A stretch of 35,280 nucleotides of DNA from Flavobacteriaceae bacterium (GCA_024644745.1 JAHEHF010000029.1:1-35280), one strand, 5' to 3'; shown: positions 8,614 through 17,893, counted from the first letter of the stretch. Translations and numbers: made by a program. The notes: a model not told the origin generated them from the letters alone.

Positions 8614-9138
8614 TTAATTTAATTGTTTTCTTAATATTTCTGATATTTTCATTTCCTCCTTGGTGACGGAGATCCTTCCAGATCTTACGAATTGCATGAT
8701 TCCGAAAGTTGCCAGTTCATCATATAAATTTTCAATCTCCTCTTTTCTTCCGGATTTCTCGATCACGAAGAATTCGGGAGAAACAGTGACGATCTGGGCG
8801 TTACTGTTCTTTATGATGTTCTGGATCTGCCTTTCTTCAAAAAGCAGGCTGGATTTGATCTTAAACAGGGCCGACTGAAGATAGATGCACTCATCATTGG
8901 TGTGATAATATGCCTTGATCACCTCGACCTGCTTTTCAATCTGACCTATGATCTTTTTTACCTGCGCCTCACTGAGGTCTGCCACAATGATGAACCTGGA
9001 AACGTTGTCAATTTCCGAACTGGAAACGGTAAGGCTTTCTATATTGATATGCCGCTTTAAAAATATGGTGGCAATCCTGTTTAACAATCCGAGATTGTTT
9101 TCTGTATATATGGATACAGTGTATTTTTCTTTTTTCAT
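8614..9138 (-). CDS. ilvN: Acetolactate synthase small (regulatory) subunit
   Basis: 174-residue regulatory partner of IlvB. The N-terminal ACT domain is clear (YTVSIYTENNLGLLNRIATI, then HINIESLTVSSSEID), followed by the second ALS small-subunit domain. The ACT domain is where valine feedback normally acts; sensitivity of this protein is not known. It starts 6 bases after the ilvB stop, consistent with translational coupling and balanced synthesis of the two subunits. Confidence 0.95.
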   Translation of the reverse strand: MKKEKYTVSIYTENNLGLLNRIATIFLKRHINIESLTVSSSEIDNVSRFIIVADLSEAQVKKIIGQIEKQVEVIKAYYHTNDECIYLQSALFKIKSSLLFEERQIQNIIKNSNAQIVTVSPEFFVIEKSGRKEEIENLYDELATFGIMQFVRSGRISVTKEEMKISEILRKQLN

Positions 9139-9144
9139 CAGAAT

Positions 9145-10878
9145 TTATTTTAATCTTATGTCAGAAACACTTGAACCTGTAGGTATCATTGGAAACACAT
9201 TTTCCTCCATTTCAACAGCAACCTCCAGGAAATAGGACTCTTTTGAAGCAACCATTTCTTCAATGGCTTCAGCAAGGTCTTTTCTTTCAGAAACCTTTTT
9301 CGATTTGATTCCATAGCCCTGAGCCACCATTACAAAATCTGGATTGGTCATCGTAGTGGAAGCATAACGACCATCAAAAAACAATTCTTGCCACTGACGT
9401 ACCATGCCCAGAAACTGATTGTTCAATACGATAATTTTGACAGGAACTTTGCTCTGCATCACAGTGCCCAACTCCTGAATGTTCATTTGGAAGCCACCAT
9501 CTCCAATGATAGCCACAACTTCTCTTTCAGGAGCACCCATTTTTGCGCCGATGGCTGCGGGAAGTGCAAATCCCATGGTTCCAAGGCCGCCGGAAGTGAC
9601 CTTGCTCCGCTTGTGTTTGAAATTACTGTATCTGCTCGCCACCATTTGATGCTGCCCCACATCTGAAACGATCACAGCCTCTCCTCCTGTTACTTTGTTG
9701 AGCGCCACTATGGTTTCTGCCATGGTCAGTCCATTTGTTCGGGTATTGATCTGTGCATCAATAACTTCTTTGTATTCAATATCATAAAGATCCCTGAATT
9801 CCTGTAACCATTCCTTGTGATCTTTTTTATTGATCAAGGGAAGTATGGCTGCCAGGGTTTCCTTTACGTCACCCATGACGGCCACATCTGTTTTTACATT
9901 CTTATCCACCTCAGCCGGGTCAATTTCAAAATGAACGATTTTGGCCTGAGCAGCATAAGTATCCAATTTTCCAGTAACACGATCATCAAAACGCATTCCG
10001 ATCGCGATCAGCACATCGCATTCGTTGGTGAGTTTGTTTGGAGCATAATTACCGTGCATGCCAACCATTCCCATATGCAAAGGATGATCTGATGCCAGAG
10101 CCGATAATCCGAGAAGTGTTGAGGCTGAAGGGATACCCGCCTTCTCAATAAAATCTTTGAACTCATCTTCTGCTTTGCCCAAAGTCAATCCCTGCCCCCA
10201 GACTATAAAAGGCTTCTTGGCCTTATTGATCAGTTCAGCGGCTTCGGCAATTTTATCCGGTTCTATCTGAGGAACCGGCTTGTAACTTCTGATCTCCTCG
10301 CATTTCTCGTAAAAATAATCCACCTGCCCAAACTGGGCATCCTTGGTAATGTCAATTAATACGGGGCCCGGCCTTCCCGAACGTGCAATATAAAAGGCCT
10401 TTGCCATGACTTCAGGAATCTCTGATGCCTTGGTAATTTGATAGTTCCATTTGGTTACCGGAGTTGAAATACTGATGATGTCAGTTTCCTGAAAAGCATC
10501 ACTTCCCAACAGATGAGACCCCACCTGCCCGGTTATACAAACCAGCGGTGTTGAATCGATCTGGGCATCCGCAATTCCTGTGATTAAATTGGTTGCCCCG
10601 GGGCCCGAGGTTGCTACTGCCACCCCAACCTTGTTAGAAACCCTAGCATATCCCTGAGCCGCGTGAATAGCTCCTTGCTCATGACGGGTCAGCACATGAT
10701 GCAATTCCTTTTCGTATTTATAGAATTCATCATAAACAGGCATTATGGCGCCTCCCGGGTACCCGTATATCAGGTCTACACCTTCAGCCAGTAAGCATTT
10801 TACCATAGCTTCGGCACCCGTTATTGAAATGGTTTTTCTGTTGTTCACTTTGTTCTCTGATTTTGTTATTGTATCCAT
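9145..10878 (-). CDS. ilvB: Acetolactate synthase large (catalytic) subunit
   Basis: ThDP- and FAD-dependent enzyme that makes acetolactate or 2-aceto-2-hydroxybutyrate. 577 residues from the ATG at 10878 (an in-frame TTG three codons upstream is less likely). Visible motifs are GYPGGAIMPVYDEF, the catalytic Glu in TRHEQGAIHAAQGYAR, SGPGATNLITGIADA, and the ThDP-Mg motif GDGGFQMNIQELGT with NNQFLGMVRQWQ. The N-terminus has about 20 extra polar residues before ISITGAEAM. Second gene of the ilv operon, 29 bases after ilvD. Confidence 0.96.
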   Translation of the reverse strand: MDTITKSENKVNNRKTISITGAEAMVKCLLAEGVDLIYGYPGGAIMPVYDEFYKYEKELHHVLTRHEQGAIHAAQGYARVSNKVGVAVATSGPGATNLITGIADAQIDSTPLVCITGQVGSHLLGSDAFQETDIISISTPVTKWNYQITKASEIPEVMAKAFYIARSGRPGPVLIDITKDAQFGQVDYFYEKCEEIRSYKPVPQIEPDKIAEAAELINKAKKPFIVWGQGLTLGKAEDEFKDFIEKAGIPSASTLLGLSALASDHPLHMGMVGMHGNYAPNKLTNECDVLIAIGMRFDDRVTGKLDTYAAQAKIVHFEIDPAEVDKNVKTDVAVMGDVKETLAAILPLINKKDHKEWLQEFRDLYDIEYKEVIDAQINTRTNGLTMAETIVALNKVTGGEAVIVSDVGQHQMVASRYSNFKHKRSKVTSGGLGTMGFALPAAIGAKMGAPEREVVAIIGDGGFQMNIQELGTVMQSKVPVKIIVLNNQFLGMVRQWQELFFDGRYASTTMTNPDFVMVAQGYGIKSKKVSERKDLAEAIEEMVASKESYFLEVAVEMEENVFPMIPTGSSVSDIRLK

Positions 10879-10907
10879 AAATAACAACTTTATTGATCCT
10901 TATCTTA

Positions 10908-12593
10908 CTAAAATTTATCCGTGACGCATCCTTCTGAAGCAGACGAAACAGTTTTTGCATATTTGTATAAAATTCCCTTCTTATGCTTCGGTGCCGGTGC
11001 CTTCCAATTCGATTTTCTTCTTTCTATTTCTTCCCCGCTGAGTTCCACATTGATTGAATTTGAAGCCGCATCTATAGTGATCATGTCACCATCTTGAACA
11101 AGCCCTATCAAACCTCCGGATTGTGCCTCAGGGGTAATGTGTCCAACAACAAAACCGTGCGTTCCTCCTGAAAAGCGTCCATCAGTGATCAGTGCCACCG
11201 TTTTCCCAAGACCGGCCCCCATGATCATAGAAGTCGGTTTTAACATTTCAGGCATTCCCGGACCTCCTCTCGGACCCACATAGCGTATGACCACCACGTC
11301 TCCCTTAGAAACCCTTCCTGCGCCTATCCCGTCATTGGCCTCTTGCTCCCCGTCAAAAACAACTGCCTTACCCTTAAACCGGTTCCCTTCTTTGCCACTG
11401 ATCTTGGCAACAGCACCTTCTGCAGCGAGATTGCCGTACAGGATCTGAAGGTTTCCCGATGATTTTAAAGGCTGATCCGTTGGATAAATTACCTTTTGCT
11501 CTTCTTCAAAACTGATGGCTTTTACGTCTTTGAGATTTTCTGCCAGGGTTTGGCCAGTTACAGTCATACAATCACCGTGAAGAAAACCGCTGTCAAGTAA
11601 ATATTTCATGACCGCCGGAGTTCCTCCAATTCCATGAACGTCTTCCATAAGGTATTCACCACTCGGTTTCAGATCCGCAATCAAAGGTGTCCTGTCACTC
11701 ACCCTTTGAAAATCTTCCAGTCCAAAATCAATACCTGCGGCATGGGCTATGGCCAGATAATGCAAAACGGCATTGGTTGAGCCACCCAGTGCATTAACAA
11801 CGGCAACCGCATTTTCAAGTGATTTTTTTGTGATAATGTCCAGGGGTTTTAAATCGAGTTCAAGCAGGTTTTTAATGGCATCGGCAATTCTCGTACTTTC
11901 TTTTTCCTTGTTCGGGTTCTCCGCCGGTATGGACGAATTGTATGGCAATGAAAAACCAAGTGCCTCAATAGAAGAAGCCATGGTATTTGCGGTATACATT
12001 CCACCGCAGGCACCTGCACCCGGGATGGCACTTTTTATAATTTCCTTGTATTCAACCTCCGTTATTTCACCTGCAATTTTCTGCCCCAGTGCTTCAAAAG
12101 CAGAAACAATATTCAGCTTTCGACCCTTGTAACTTCCAGAAGCAATGGTACCCCCGTAAACCATTAATGAGGGTCTGTTCAGTCGCAACATGGCCATTAT
12201 GGCGCCGGGCATATTTTTATCACATCCCACTACTGACACCAATGCATCATAGCTTTGAGCATTCATCACCACTTCTATAGAATCCGCAATAATATCACGT
12301 GAAGGCAATGAATAATTCATGCCGCTGGTCCCCATGGAAATACCATCGCTGACGCCAATGGTGTTAAAAATCAATCCTACCTGGTCTTTCTTATTGACCT
12401 CTTCCTTGATTCCAGCCGCCAGACGGTTCAAATGCATGTTGCAAGGATTGCCATCATAGCCCGTACTTGCAATACCCACCTGGGGTTTTTTCATATCCTC
12501 ATCATTCAGGCCCACGGCATATAACATGGCCTGTGCAGCCGGCTGGGTAGCATCCTGAGTAAGTCTCTTACTGTATTTGTTTAAACTTTTCAT
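10908..12593 (-). CDS. ilvD: Dihydroxy-acid dehydratase
   Basis: Iron-sulfur dehydratase that converts 2,3-dihydroxy-isovalerate and its methyl homologue to the 2-keto acids. The 561-residue protein has the three cluster cysteines in [21 protein letters not shown] and [15 protein letters not shown]. It also has the C-terminal blocks [12 protein letters not shown] and [17 protein letters not shown] with the catalytic Ser region. It is the first gene of the ilvDBNCA unit. A perfect -7 box (TATTTTTG at 12664-12671, minus strand) lies about 70 bases upstream of the ATG. Confidence 0.97.
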   Translation of the reverse strand: MKSLNKYSKRLTQDATQPAAQAMLYAVGLNDEDMKKPQVGIASTGYDGNPCNMHLNRLAAGIKEEVNKKDQVGLIFNTIGVSDGISMGTSGMNYSLPSRDIIADSIEVVMNAQSYDALVSVVGCDKNMPGAIMAMLRLNRPSLMVYGGTIASGSYKGRKLNIVSAFEALGQKIAGEITEVEYKEIIKSAIPGAGACGGMYTANTMASSIEALGFSLPYNSSIPAENPNKEKESTRIADAIKNLLELDLKPLDIITKKSLENAVAVVNALGGSTNAVLHYLAIAHAAGIDFGLEDFQRVSDRTPLIADLKPSGEYLMEDVHGIGGTPAVMKYLLDSGFLHGDCMTVTGQTLAENLKDVKAISFEEEQKVIYPTDQPLKSSGNLQILYGNLAAEGAVAKISGKEGNRFKGKAVVFDGEQEANDGIGAGRVSKGDVVVIRYVGPRGGPGMPEMLKPTSMIMGAGLGKTVALITDGRFSGGTHGFVVGHITPEAQSGGLIGLVQDGDMITIDAASNSINVELSGEEIERRKSNWKAPAPKHKKGILYKYAKTVSSASEGCVTDKF

Positions 12594-12663
12594 TAATACG
12601 AAAGCGGTCTTTTATCAATGTTGAAATTTTTTTAACTATTTCCCTGTTTTCTTAAATTATCAA

Positions 12664-12671
12664 CAAAAATA
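12664..12671 (-). promoter_or_regulatory. Likely -7 box of the ilv operon promoter
   Basis: TATTTTTG on the minus strand matches the Bacteroidota -7 consensus TAnnTTTG exactly. No clear TTTG -33 box is present at the expected distance. Transcription would start near 12657, giving a leader of about 65 bases before ilvD. Confidence 0.5.
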
Positions 12672-12797
12672 GAAAGGCTGCACCCGACATTGGGAATTAT
12701 ATTTTTTTTATTACAATATCCAATCATTCAGTAAATAGTATAATCATTTGTAATTCAGAACTATAAGCAGACTTATTTACAAGGTTTAAAACAAAAA

Positions 12798-12820
12798 AAA
12801 CCTTGTCCAAAACAAGGTTT
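12798..12820 (-). terminator. Terminator between the unknown gene and ilvD
   Basis: Arms AAACCTTG (12798-12805) and CAAGGTTT (12813-12820) form a perfect 8-bp stem with a 7-base loop. On the minus strand the stem runs into T8 (plus-strand A run 12793-12800, partly shared with the stem); on the plus strand it is followed by CTTTTTAT, so it may work both ways. A further CAAGGTTT at 12780-12787 could pair with the same central arm. Confidence 0.7.
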
Positions 12821-12943
12821 CTTTTTATAAAAGTGTTTTTTTACTCACGATTCATTCTGATGGTTATAAAAATGCTGCATCTTGGGTCTAAAAAGATTTT
12901 GAGCAAAGGCATACCGATCATGAGACTCACGATTCAATTGAAA

Positions 12944-14488
12944 TTATTTATACTGAAGTCTGGATTTCCTTTTGATGATAGATTCGACCGAAACATTATC
13001 AATTTTACTTTCCAGCCAGGAGATGATATCCAGATACATAAAAGATCTTTTTTCATACGGGTGATCCTCAAAGGCTTTTAATTCTTTGTGCAGTTCAATA
13101 AATGCGCCTTTCAATTCATGAGGATAAATTTGACTTAAATTTCTCAAAAACGTAATGAACTTTTTTTGCACCAAATGCAATTCATTCATTTTAATCAAAA
13201 ATTTATAGGTGGATTTTATCAGGACATCCAAATTTTGATCCATACCCGCCTCATAATGAGCAACAAGATTCAGAATTCTCGAAAAACAGAGCAAATCTTC
13301 TCTCATCATAAGATTCTTGTTCTTGATGATCTTCTCCAGGTAAAATATACACTGCTCGTATTTGGAGGCTCCAAAGTACAAACTTGCAAATTTATAATAG
13401 AAGACCATGATATGATGCTCATCTATTTTAAGCTTGTGGCTTTCAATTTCTTCAAGCACTTCAGGGATTAATTTTAAGCCCTTGTTAAAATTCCCTTCCA
13501 GAAAATAAAGATTCAGCTTATTCAGATAGAGGTATAAAAATGCAAGAGACTCCGTGTTCTCATTCAATAAAAACTGCTGGTTGTTCAATTCTTCCTCAAA
13601 AAAATTCAAAGTCGACCTGAATTTACTCAAGTGTTGATTCAGAAAGAGGGATTCCAGCAAATAGTTGATTCCTTTCAAATAGAAAACCGGGTTGTTCTTT
13701 TTCATTCGGGGATTGTAATAAAACAAATCCACCCATTTTTGTGCATACCTGTAACTGCCTACAAAATTCTGGGTAATAAAATTGTACCACAAATATGCCT
13801 TGTAGAGATATAATTTCTCTTTTAAGCCCAATTTTTTAACGTCATATTTGGGCATGGATGCCTCAAAAAACTCCCTTACCTCCTCAAAATCTTTGTCATT
13901 GCTGACATAACCCTTCTTCAAAAGCATGCTGTACAGCTGCAAAGACAAATTAGAAAGATTACTCAGGATCAGCGACCTCTTGCTCAACTCCTCGGATTTA
14001 CGGATCAGGTTATCGGCCCGACTGCTCATGCTTCTTGTTATATACTGCGATTCAACCACTTTTTCCAGCTCAACGATCTCAAAGGCCAGGGTTGTTTCTT
14101 CGTGCAAAATGGCAATGTTTTTAGCCTTATCCAAGATTTTAAGACTCTGCTTGTGCAAGCCCTTATTAAATAAAATTGTCGCAAAATCAAGTTGCTCACG
14201 GACCCTCATTTTAACATTCTGGTGAATCGGATTCAATTTCAGACTGACCAGAATCTGCCTGTACAGATGTGCCTTCGAGTTAGAAAGCTGCTGCTTTTTG
14301 ATATTGGTATTCAACAGAATCTGTTTTTCATCAAATCCATCAAGTTTGTCCAACACAGAAAACAGGGCAAGGAAATTCTTTTCTGAATTTCCACCCAGTC
14401 TTCCTGCATATAATTTAAATTGCCTTTTTTCTGATTTTGTCAATGACTTGACCAACAAAAAAAGTGCGTCAGTTTTTTCCATAGACAT
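12944..14488 (-). CDS. Conserved helical protein of unknown function (TPR-like)
   Basis: 514 residues, soluble, with no signal peptide or membrane segment. The composition (Leu, Lys, Glu, Phe, Tyr) and repeated helix pairs such as RSLILSNLSNLSLQLYSML, LYLYKAYLWYNFITQNF and YYKFASLYFGASKYEQCIFY suggest a tetratricopeptide-like solenoid, but no repeat fits the TPR consensus cleanly. The N-terminus KTDALFLLVKSLTKSEKRQFKLYA looks like a distinct small helical domain. I do not recognise a characterised family. It lies between the ilv unit, transcribed the same way, and leuAB, transcribed divergently; a terminator separates it from ilvD. The start may be the ATG at 14488 or the one two codons later. 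Confidence 0.8.
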   Translation of the reverse strand: MSMEKTDALFLLVKSLTKSEKRQFKLYAGRLGGNSEKNFLALFSVLDKLDGFDEKQILLNTNIKKQQLSNSKAHLYRQILVSLKLNPIHQNVKMRVREQLDFATILFNKGLHKQSLKILDKAKNIAILHEETTLAFEIVELEKVVESQYITRSMSSRADNLIRKSEELSKRSLILSNLSNLSLQLYSMLLKKGYVSNDKDFEEVREFFEASMPKYDVKKLGLKEKLYLYKAYLWYNFITQNFVGSYRYAQKWVDLFYYNPRMKKNNPVFYLKGINYLLESLFLNQHLSKFRSTLNFFEEELNNQQFLLNENTESLAFLYLYLNKLNLYFLEGNFNKGLKLIPEVLEEIESHKLKIDEHHIMVFYYKFASLYFGASKYEQCIFYLEKIIKNKNLMMREDLLCFSRILNLVAHYEAGMDQNLDVLIKSTYKFLIKMNELHLVQKKFITFLRNLSQIYPHELKGAFIELHKELKAFEDHPYEKRSFMYLDIISWLESKIDNVSVESIIKRKSRLQYK

Positions 14489-14598
14489 CGTAATAAAATA
14501 CCCTTAACTACCTGATTCATTGACGATTAATAGGTCTTCAAATACCTTGAATGTAGTAAACTTTTAAAAGAAAATCAGAAACTTTATCGATTTCCCGT

Positions 14599-14606
14599 TA
14601 ATTTTG
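14599..14606 (+). promoter_or_regulatory. Likely -7 box of the leuAB promoter
   Basis: TAATTTTG matches TAnnTTTG exactly. The predicted start is about 25 bases before the leuA ATG at 14638. A good TTTG -33 box is not evident. Confidence 0.6.
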
Positions 14607-14637
14607 ATTATTCAAAAGTGATAAAAAATATTTAATA

Positions 14638-15813
14638 ATGAGCAAAAATCAAGTTCAAATATTCGATACAACCCTAAGAGATGGAGAGCAAGTACCTGGT
14701 TGTAAGCTAAATACGCCAGAAAAATTAATTATTGCAGAACGATTGGATGAGCTGGGAGTTGATATCATTGAAGCTGGATTTCCGATTTCAAGCCCCGGAG
14801 ATTTTAATTCGGTCGTTGAAATTTCAAAATTGGTTAAAAATGCCACGGTTTGCGGCCTTACAAGAGCCAATCTGAAAGATATTGATGCAGCGGCACAGGC
14901 TTTAAAACATGCCGTAAAGCCAAGAATCCATACAGGTATCGGAACTTCAGAGTCTCATATTAAATACAAGTTCAACTCGACACCCGAAAAAATCATTGAA
15001 AGGGCCAAAGAAGCGGTGAAATATGCCAAGTCATATGTGGAGGACATAGAGTTTTACGCTGAGGATGCCGGTAGAACAGACAACGTTTTTCTTGCTCAGA
15101 TATGTGAAGAGGTGATCAAAGCCGGAGCAACCGTATTGAATATTCCGGATACAACAGGTTACTGCCTTCCGGAAGAATACGGAGCCAAAATGAAATTCCT
15201 CAAGGAAAATGTAAAAGGAATCGATAATGTCATACTTTCCTGCCATTGCCATAATGACCTGGGCTTGGCAACTGCAAATTCAATTGCCGGAGTTCAGCAC
15301 GGGGCAAGACAAATAGAATGTACCATCAATGGAATTGGAGAAAGAGCGGGAAATACAGCTCTTGAAGAGGTCGTGATGATTTTAAAACAACATCCCTACC
15401 TCAATCTGGACACCAACATCAATACCAAATTGTTATACAGCACCTCTTTAATGGTGCAACACCATATGGGTATCCTTGTGCAGCCCAACAAAGCTGTGGT
15501 CGGTGAAAATGCCTTCGCTCACAGCTCGGGAATTCACCAGGACGGGGTGATCAAAAACAGGGAAACCTATGAAATCATGAATCCCTATGATGTGGGTGTG
15601 AACGAATCATCCATTGTTTTAACTGCGAGAAGCGGGAGAGCCGCTTTGGCTTACAGGGCGAAAAAGATAGGACTGGACCTGACCAAAAAGGAATTGGATC
15701 AGGTTTATCCAGAGTTTTTAAAATATGCGGACAAAAAGAAAGAGGTAGATGATAAAGATGTCACAAGAATCATCGAGACTGTGAGGCATGGCATGAATAA
15801 AATGGCCTCTTAA
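14638..15813 (+). CDS. leuA: 2-isopropylmalate synthase, short form
   Basis: Condenses acetyl-CoA with 2-ketoisovalerate in the first step of leucine synthesis. The TIM-barrel motifs are clear: [25 protein letters not shown], the metal-binding [28 protein letters not shown] and [13 protein letters not shown]. At 391 residues it stops after the barrel and linker and lacks the C-terminal leucine-binding dimer domain of full-length LeuA (about 510 residues), so classical leucine feedback is not expected. Citramalate synthase is less likely, since ilvA is present and the motifs are LeuA-like. leuB follows 11 bases downstream. leuC and leuD are not in the window. Confidence 0.9.
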   Translation: MSKNQVQIFDTTLRDGEQVPGCKLNTPEKLIIAERLDELGVDIIEAGFPISSPGDFNSVVEISKLVKNATVCGLTRANLKDIDAAAQALKHAVKPRIHTGIGTSESHIKYKFNSTPEKIIERAKEAVKYAKSYVEDIEFYAEDAGRTDNVFLAQICEEVIKAGATVLNIPDTTGYCLPEEYGAKMKFLKENVKGIDNVILSCHCHNDLGLATANSIAGVQHGARQIECTINGIGERAGNTALEEVVMILKQHPYLNLDTNINTKLLYSTSLMVQHHMGILVQPNKAVVGENAFAHSSGIHQDGVIKNRETYEIMNPYDVGVNESSIVLTARSGRAALAYRAKKIGLDLTKKELDQVYPEFLKYADKKKEVDDKDVTRIIETVRHGMNKMAS

Positions 15814-15824
15814 CCACATTGAGT

Positions 15825-16943
15825 ATGAAACTAAAAATAGCTGTTTTATCAGGTGATGGCGTCGGACCGGAGGTCTGTGACCAGGCTGTCAAGGTATTAA
15901 AGGCGATCGAATTGAAATTCAAGCATCAGTTCACTTTTCACGAAGGCCTTGTCGGAGGTGTCGCCATTGACAAAAAGGGAACACCCCTTCCTGAGGAGAC
16001 CCTGACCTTATGCCATGAATCAGATGCCATATTATTCGGGGCCATAGGAGATCCGAAGTATGAGAACAGCGCCGACACTGAAATAAGACCGGAAGAAGGC
16101 TTATTGAAACTGAGGAAAGATCTGGGCCTTTATGCAAACATCAGGCCGCTAAAGGTATACGGACCCCTGATTCATAAATCACCGGTTAAAGAAAAGGTGA
16201 TCAAAAATACTGATTTTATCATTTTCCGAGAATTGACCGGAGGTATCTACTACGGAGAAAAAAAACTGAGTTCAGATGGTCACAAAGCATCGGATGAATG
16301 TGTTTACACCACTGAAGAAGTAGATCGGGTAGCGCATCTGGCCTTTAAATCAGCCAAATCAAGAAGGAAAAAACTGACCCTGATTGATAAGGCAAATGTA
16401 CTTGAAACCTCACGGTTATGGAGAAAAAGAGTAAAAGAACTTGCCAAAGAATATCCTGAGGTTACGGTTGATTATCTTTATGTAGATAACGCTGCGATGA
16501 AAATCATTTTAAACCCAAGGGCCTTTGACGTCATCCTGACCGAAAATTTGTTTGGGGATATCCTGTCTGATGAAGCCAGCGTCATTTCAGGATCAATAGG
16601 CCTGCTTGCCTCAACCTCTATCGGAGACAAATCAGTTCTGTTCGAACCGATCCATGGCTCTTTTCCTGAGAAAAAAGGCAAGAACATTGCAAATCCGCTG
16701 GCTACCATATTGTCTGCAGCCCTTCTTCTTGAACATTTCAAGCTTTATGAAGAGGCGGATGCCATTAAAAGTGCGGTAGAAAAGTCCATTGAACTCAATA
16801 TTACAACCCCGGATATCAATGCCACTAAAAAATATGCCCATACCTCCACTGTAGGAGAATTTGTTTCAGAATATATCATTGATAAAAAGAACATCTTGTA
16901 CAAAATGGAAAATATTTCTTTGGGGCAGTCAACCATCATATGA
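15825..16943 (+). CDS. leuB: 3-isopropylmalate dehydrogenase
   Basis: NAD- and Mg-dependent oxidative decarboxylation of 3-isopropylmalate. 372 residues from the ATG at 15825; an in-frame TTG two codons upstream was rejected. Motifs are LSGDGVGPEV, FRELTGGIYYGEKK (substrate-binding loop with Tyr), VDNAAMKII (Lys and Asp), TENLFGDILSDEAS (metal Asp) and EPIHGSFPEKKGKNIANPLA (NAD site). The C-terminal tail after the conserved core is slightly longer than usual. It is co-transcribed with leuA and followed by a probable terminator. Confidence 0.95.
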   Translation: MKLKIAVLSGDGVGPEVCDQAVKVLKAIELKFKHQFTFHEGLVGGVAIDKKGTPLPEETLTLCHESDAILFGAIGDPKYENSADTEIRPEEGLLKLRKDLGLYANIRPLKVYGPLIHKSPVKEKVIKNTDFIIFRELTGGIYYGEKKLSSDGHKASDECVYTTEEVDRVAHLAFKSAKSRRKKLTLIDKANVLETSRLWRKRVKELAKEYPEVTVDYLYVDNAAMKIILNPRAFDVILTENLFGDILSDEASVISGSIGLLASTSIGDKSVLFEPIHGSFPEKKGKNIANPLATILSAALLLEHFKLYEEADAIKSAVEKSIELNITTPDINATKKYAHTSTVGEFVSEYIIDKKNILYKMENISLGQSTII

Positions 16944-16967
16944 TATTTATAACCATTGTTTTTGGCT

Positions 16968-16993
16968 AAGGGTCAAATTGCATTGGCCTTTTT
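16968..16993 (+). terminator. Probable terminator of leuAB
   Basis: AAGGGTCAA (16968-16976) pairs with TTGGCCTTT (16983-16991) through nine pairs including two G-U, loop ATTGCA, followed by TTTTT (16989-16993). It lies 25 bases after the leuB stop. Confidence 0.55.
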
Positions 16994-17026
16994 AGTAGTT
17001 TTAATGACCAATTAAAAATCAAAAAC

Positions 17027-17749
17027 ATGGAGTTTACAGAAGCCGTCAACAGGAGAAGGTCTGTCAGGAAATATGATCCGAATCGCCCTATTGAGGCCGA
17101 AAAAGTCAAAAAATGTATTGAACTCGCAACGCTTGCACCTAACTCAAGCAACATGCAGCTTTGGGAATTCCATCATATCTGTTCAAAAGATGTTCTTCAA
17201 AAAATGTCAGGTTATTGTTTCGACCAGAATGCAGCCAAAACCGCACAGCAAATGGTCGTCATGGTGGTCAGGAAAGACCTTTGGAGAAAACGCGTTGCTG
17301 CGCATGTGAGCTACCTGAAAAAGGTTTATGGAGACAAGCCCAGAAATGAAATGTCAAAAAGGGCCAAATTCGCTTTTACTTACTACAAGACGATCATACC
17401 GGTAAGTTATGCCGACTTTTTTGGGATATTCGGTTATGTGAAATATGCCGTATACTGGCTCATCGGCCTGTTCAGGCCCATTTACAGACAGGCGCGCAAG
17501 AGTGATATGCGTATCGTGGCACACAAAAGCATGGCGCTGGCAGCACAGACCTTTATGCTCGCCATGGCCGATATCAATTATGACACCTGCCCTATGGAGG
17601 GGATTGACAGCCTGAGAATCAAAAAACTGCTCAAATTACCCCGGGGCTCTGAAATCAATATGGTCATTAGTTGTGGAATCAGATTACCCGAAGGAATCTA
17701 TGGGGAAAGATTCAGGATTCCTTTCACCGAAGTTTACAAGAAGGTCTGA
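17027..17749 (+). CDS. Nitroreductase-family FMN oxidoreductase
   Basis: 240 residues. The N-terminus MEFTEAVNRRRSVRKYD with the FMN-phosphate Arg cluster, LATLAPNSSNMQLWEF, and the C-terminal half (MALAAQTFMLAMADINYDTCPMEGID, then INMVISCGIR) are typical of the nitroreductase fold. Such enzymes reduce nitroaromatics, quinones or enones with NAD(P)H; the natural substrate here is unknown. Between the two conserved halves, roughly residues 85-165, is an insert with a hydrophobic stretch (YADFFGIFGYVKYAVYWLIG) that could be a membrane-associating segment or part of the dimer lid. It stands alone between leuB and cysE on the same strand. Confidence 0.85.
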   Translation: MEFTEAVNRRRSVRKYDPNRPIEAEKVKKCIELATLAPNSSNMQLWEFHHICSKDVLQKMSGYCFDQNAAKTAQQMVVMVVRKDLWRKRVAAHVSYLKKVYGDKPRNEMSKRAKFAFTYYKTIIPVSYADFFGIFGYVKYAVYWLIGLFRPIYRQARKSDMRIVAHKSMALAAQTFMLAMADINYDTCPMEGIDSLRIKKLLKLPRGSEINMVISCGIRLPEGIYGERFRIPFTEVYKKV

Positions 17750-17811
17750 AAAACCATCACCTTTGTAATTTTTCCTTGGGCATTTCGTCTTTTTGCAAAG
17801 CAATAATCAGT

Positions 17812-17819
17812 TATATTTG
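17812..17819 (+). promoter_or_regulatory. Upstream candidate -7 box for cysE
   Basis: TATATTTG, an exact TAnnTTTG match, with a TTTG at 17792-17795 (spacing 16, somewhat short). It would give a leader of about 100 bases. Confidence 0.4.
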
Positions 17820-17885
17820 TTTTATGGGCCACAATAAGATTTCATAGAATAATTCCGAGAGGGATGGGAAGGCGTGAAGTGATCC

Positions 17886-17893
17886 TATATTTG
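17886..17893 (+). promoter_or_regulatory. Proximal candidate -7 box for cysE
   Basis: A second exact TATATTTG, about 34 bases before the cysE ATG, the usual distance for Bacteroidota leaders. No clear -33 box. The GGGATGGGAAGG-rich stretch at 17861-17872 lies just upstream of it. Confidence 0.5.

Larger units (their letters stand above)
12594..12943. other. 350-base intergenic region upstream of ilvD
   Basis: The longest stretch without an established gene. From right to left on the minus strand it holds two exact copies of the 12-mer TGAATCGTGAGT (12936-12925 and 12854-12843). Between and across them lies a 26-codon ATG reading frame (12921-12841) rich in Ile and Leu codons. Next come a terminator hairpin (12820-12798) with a repeated third arm (12787-12780), an AT-rich stretch containing a 7-codon frame (ATG ATT ATA CTA...), the ilvD -7 box (12671-12664), and the ilvD leader. 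No RNA gene was recognised. Confidence 0.6.

Noticed and set aside
10879-10887. ilvB start at TTG 10887
   Set aside because: An ATG three codons later is the better start; nothing supports the TTG.
15819-15824. leuB start at TTG 15819
   Set aside because: An ATG two codons later fits the conserved N-terminus.
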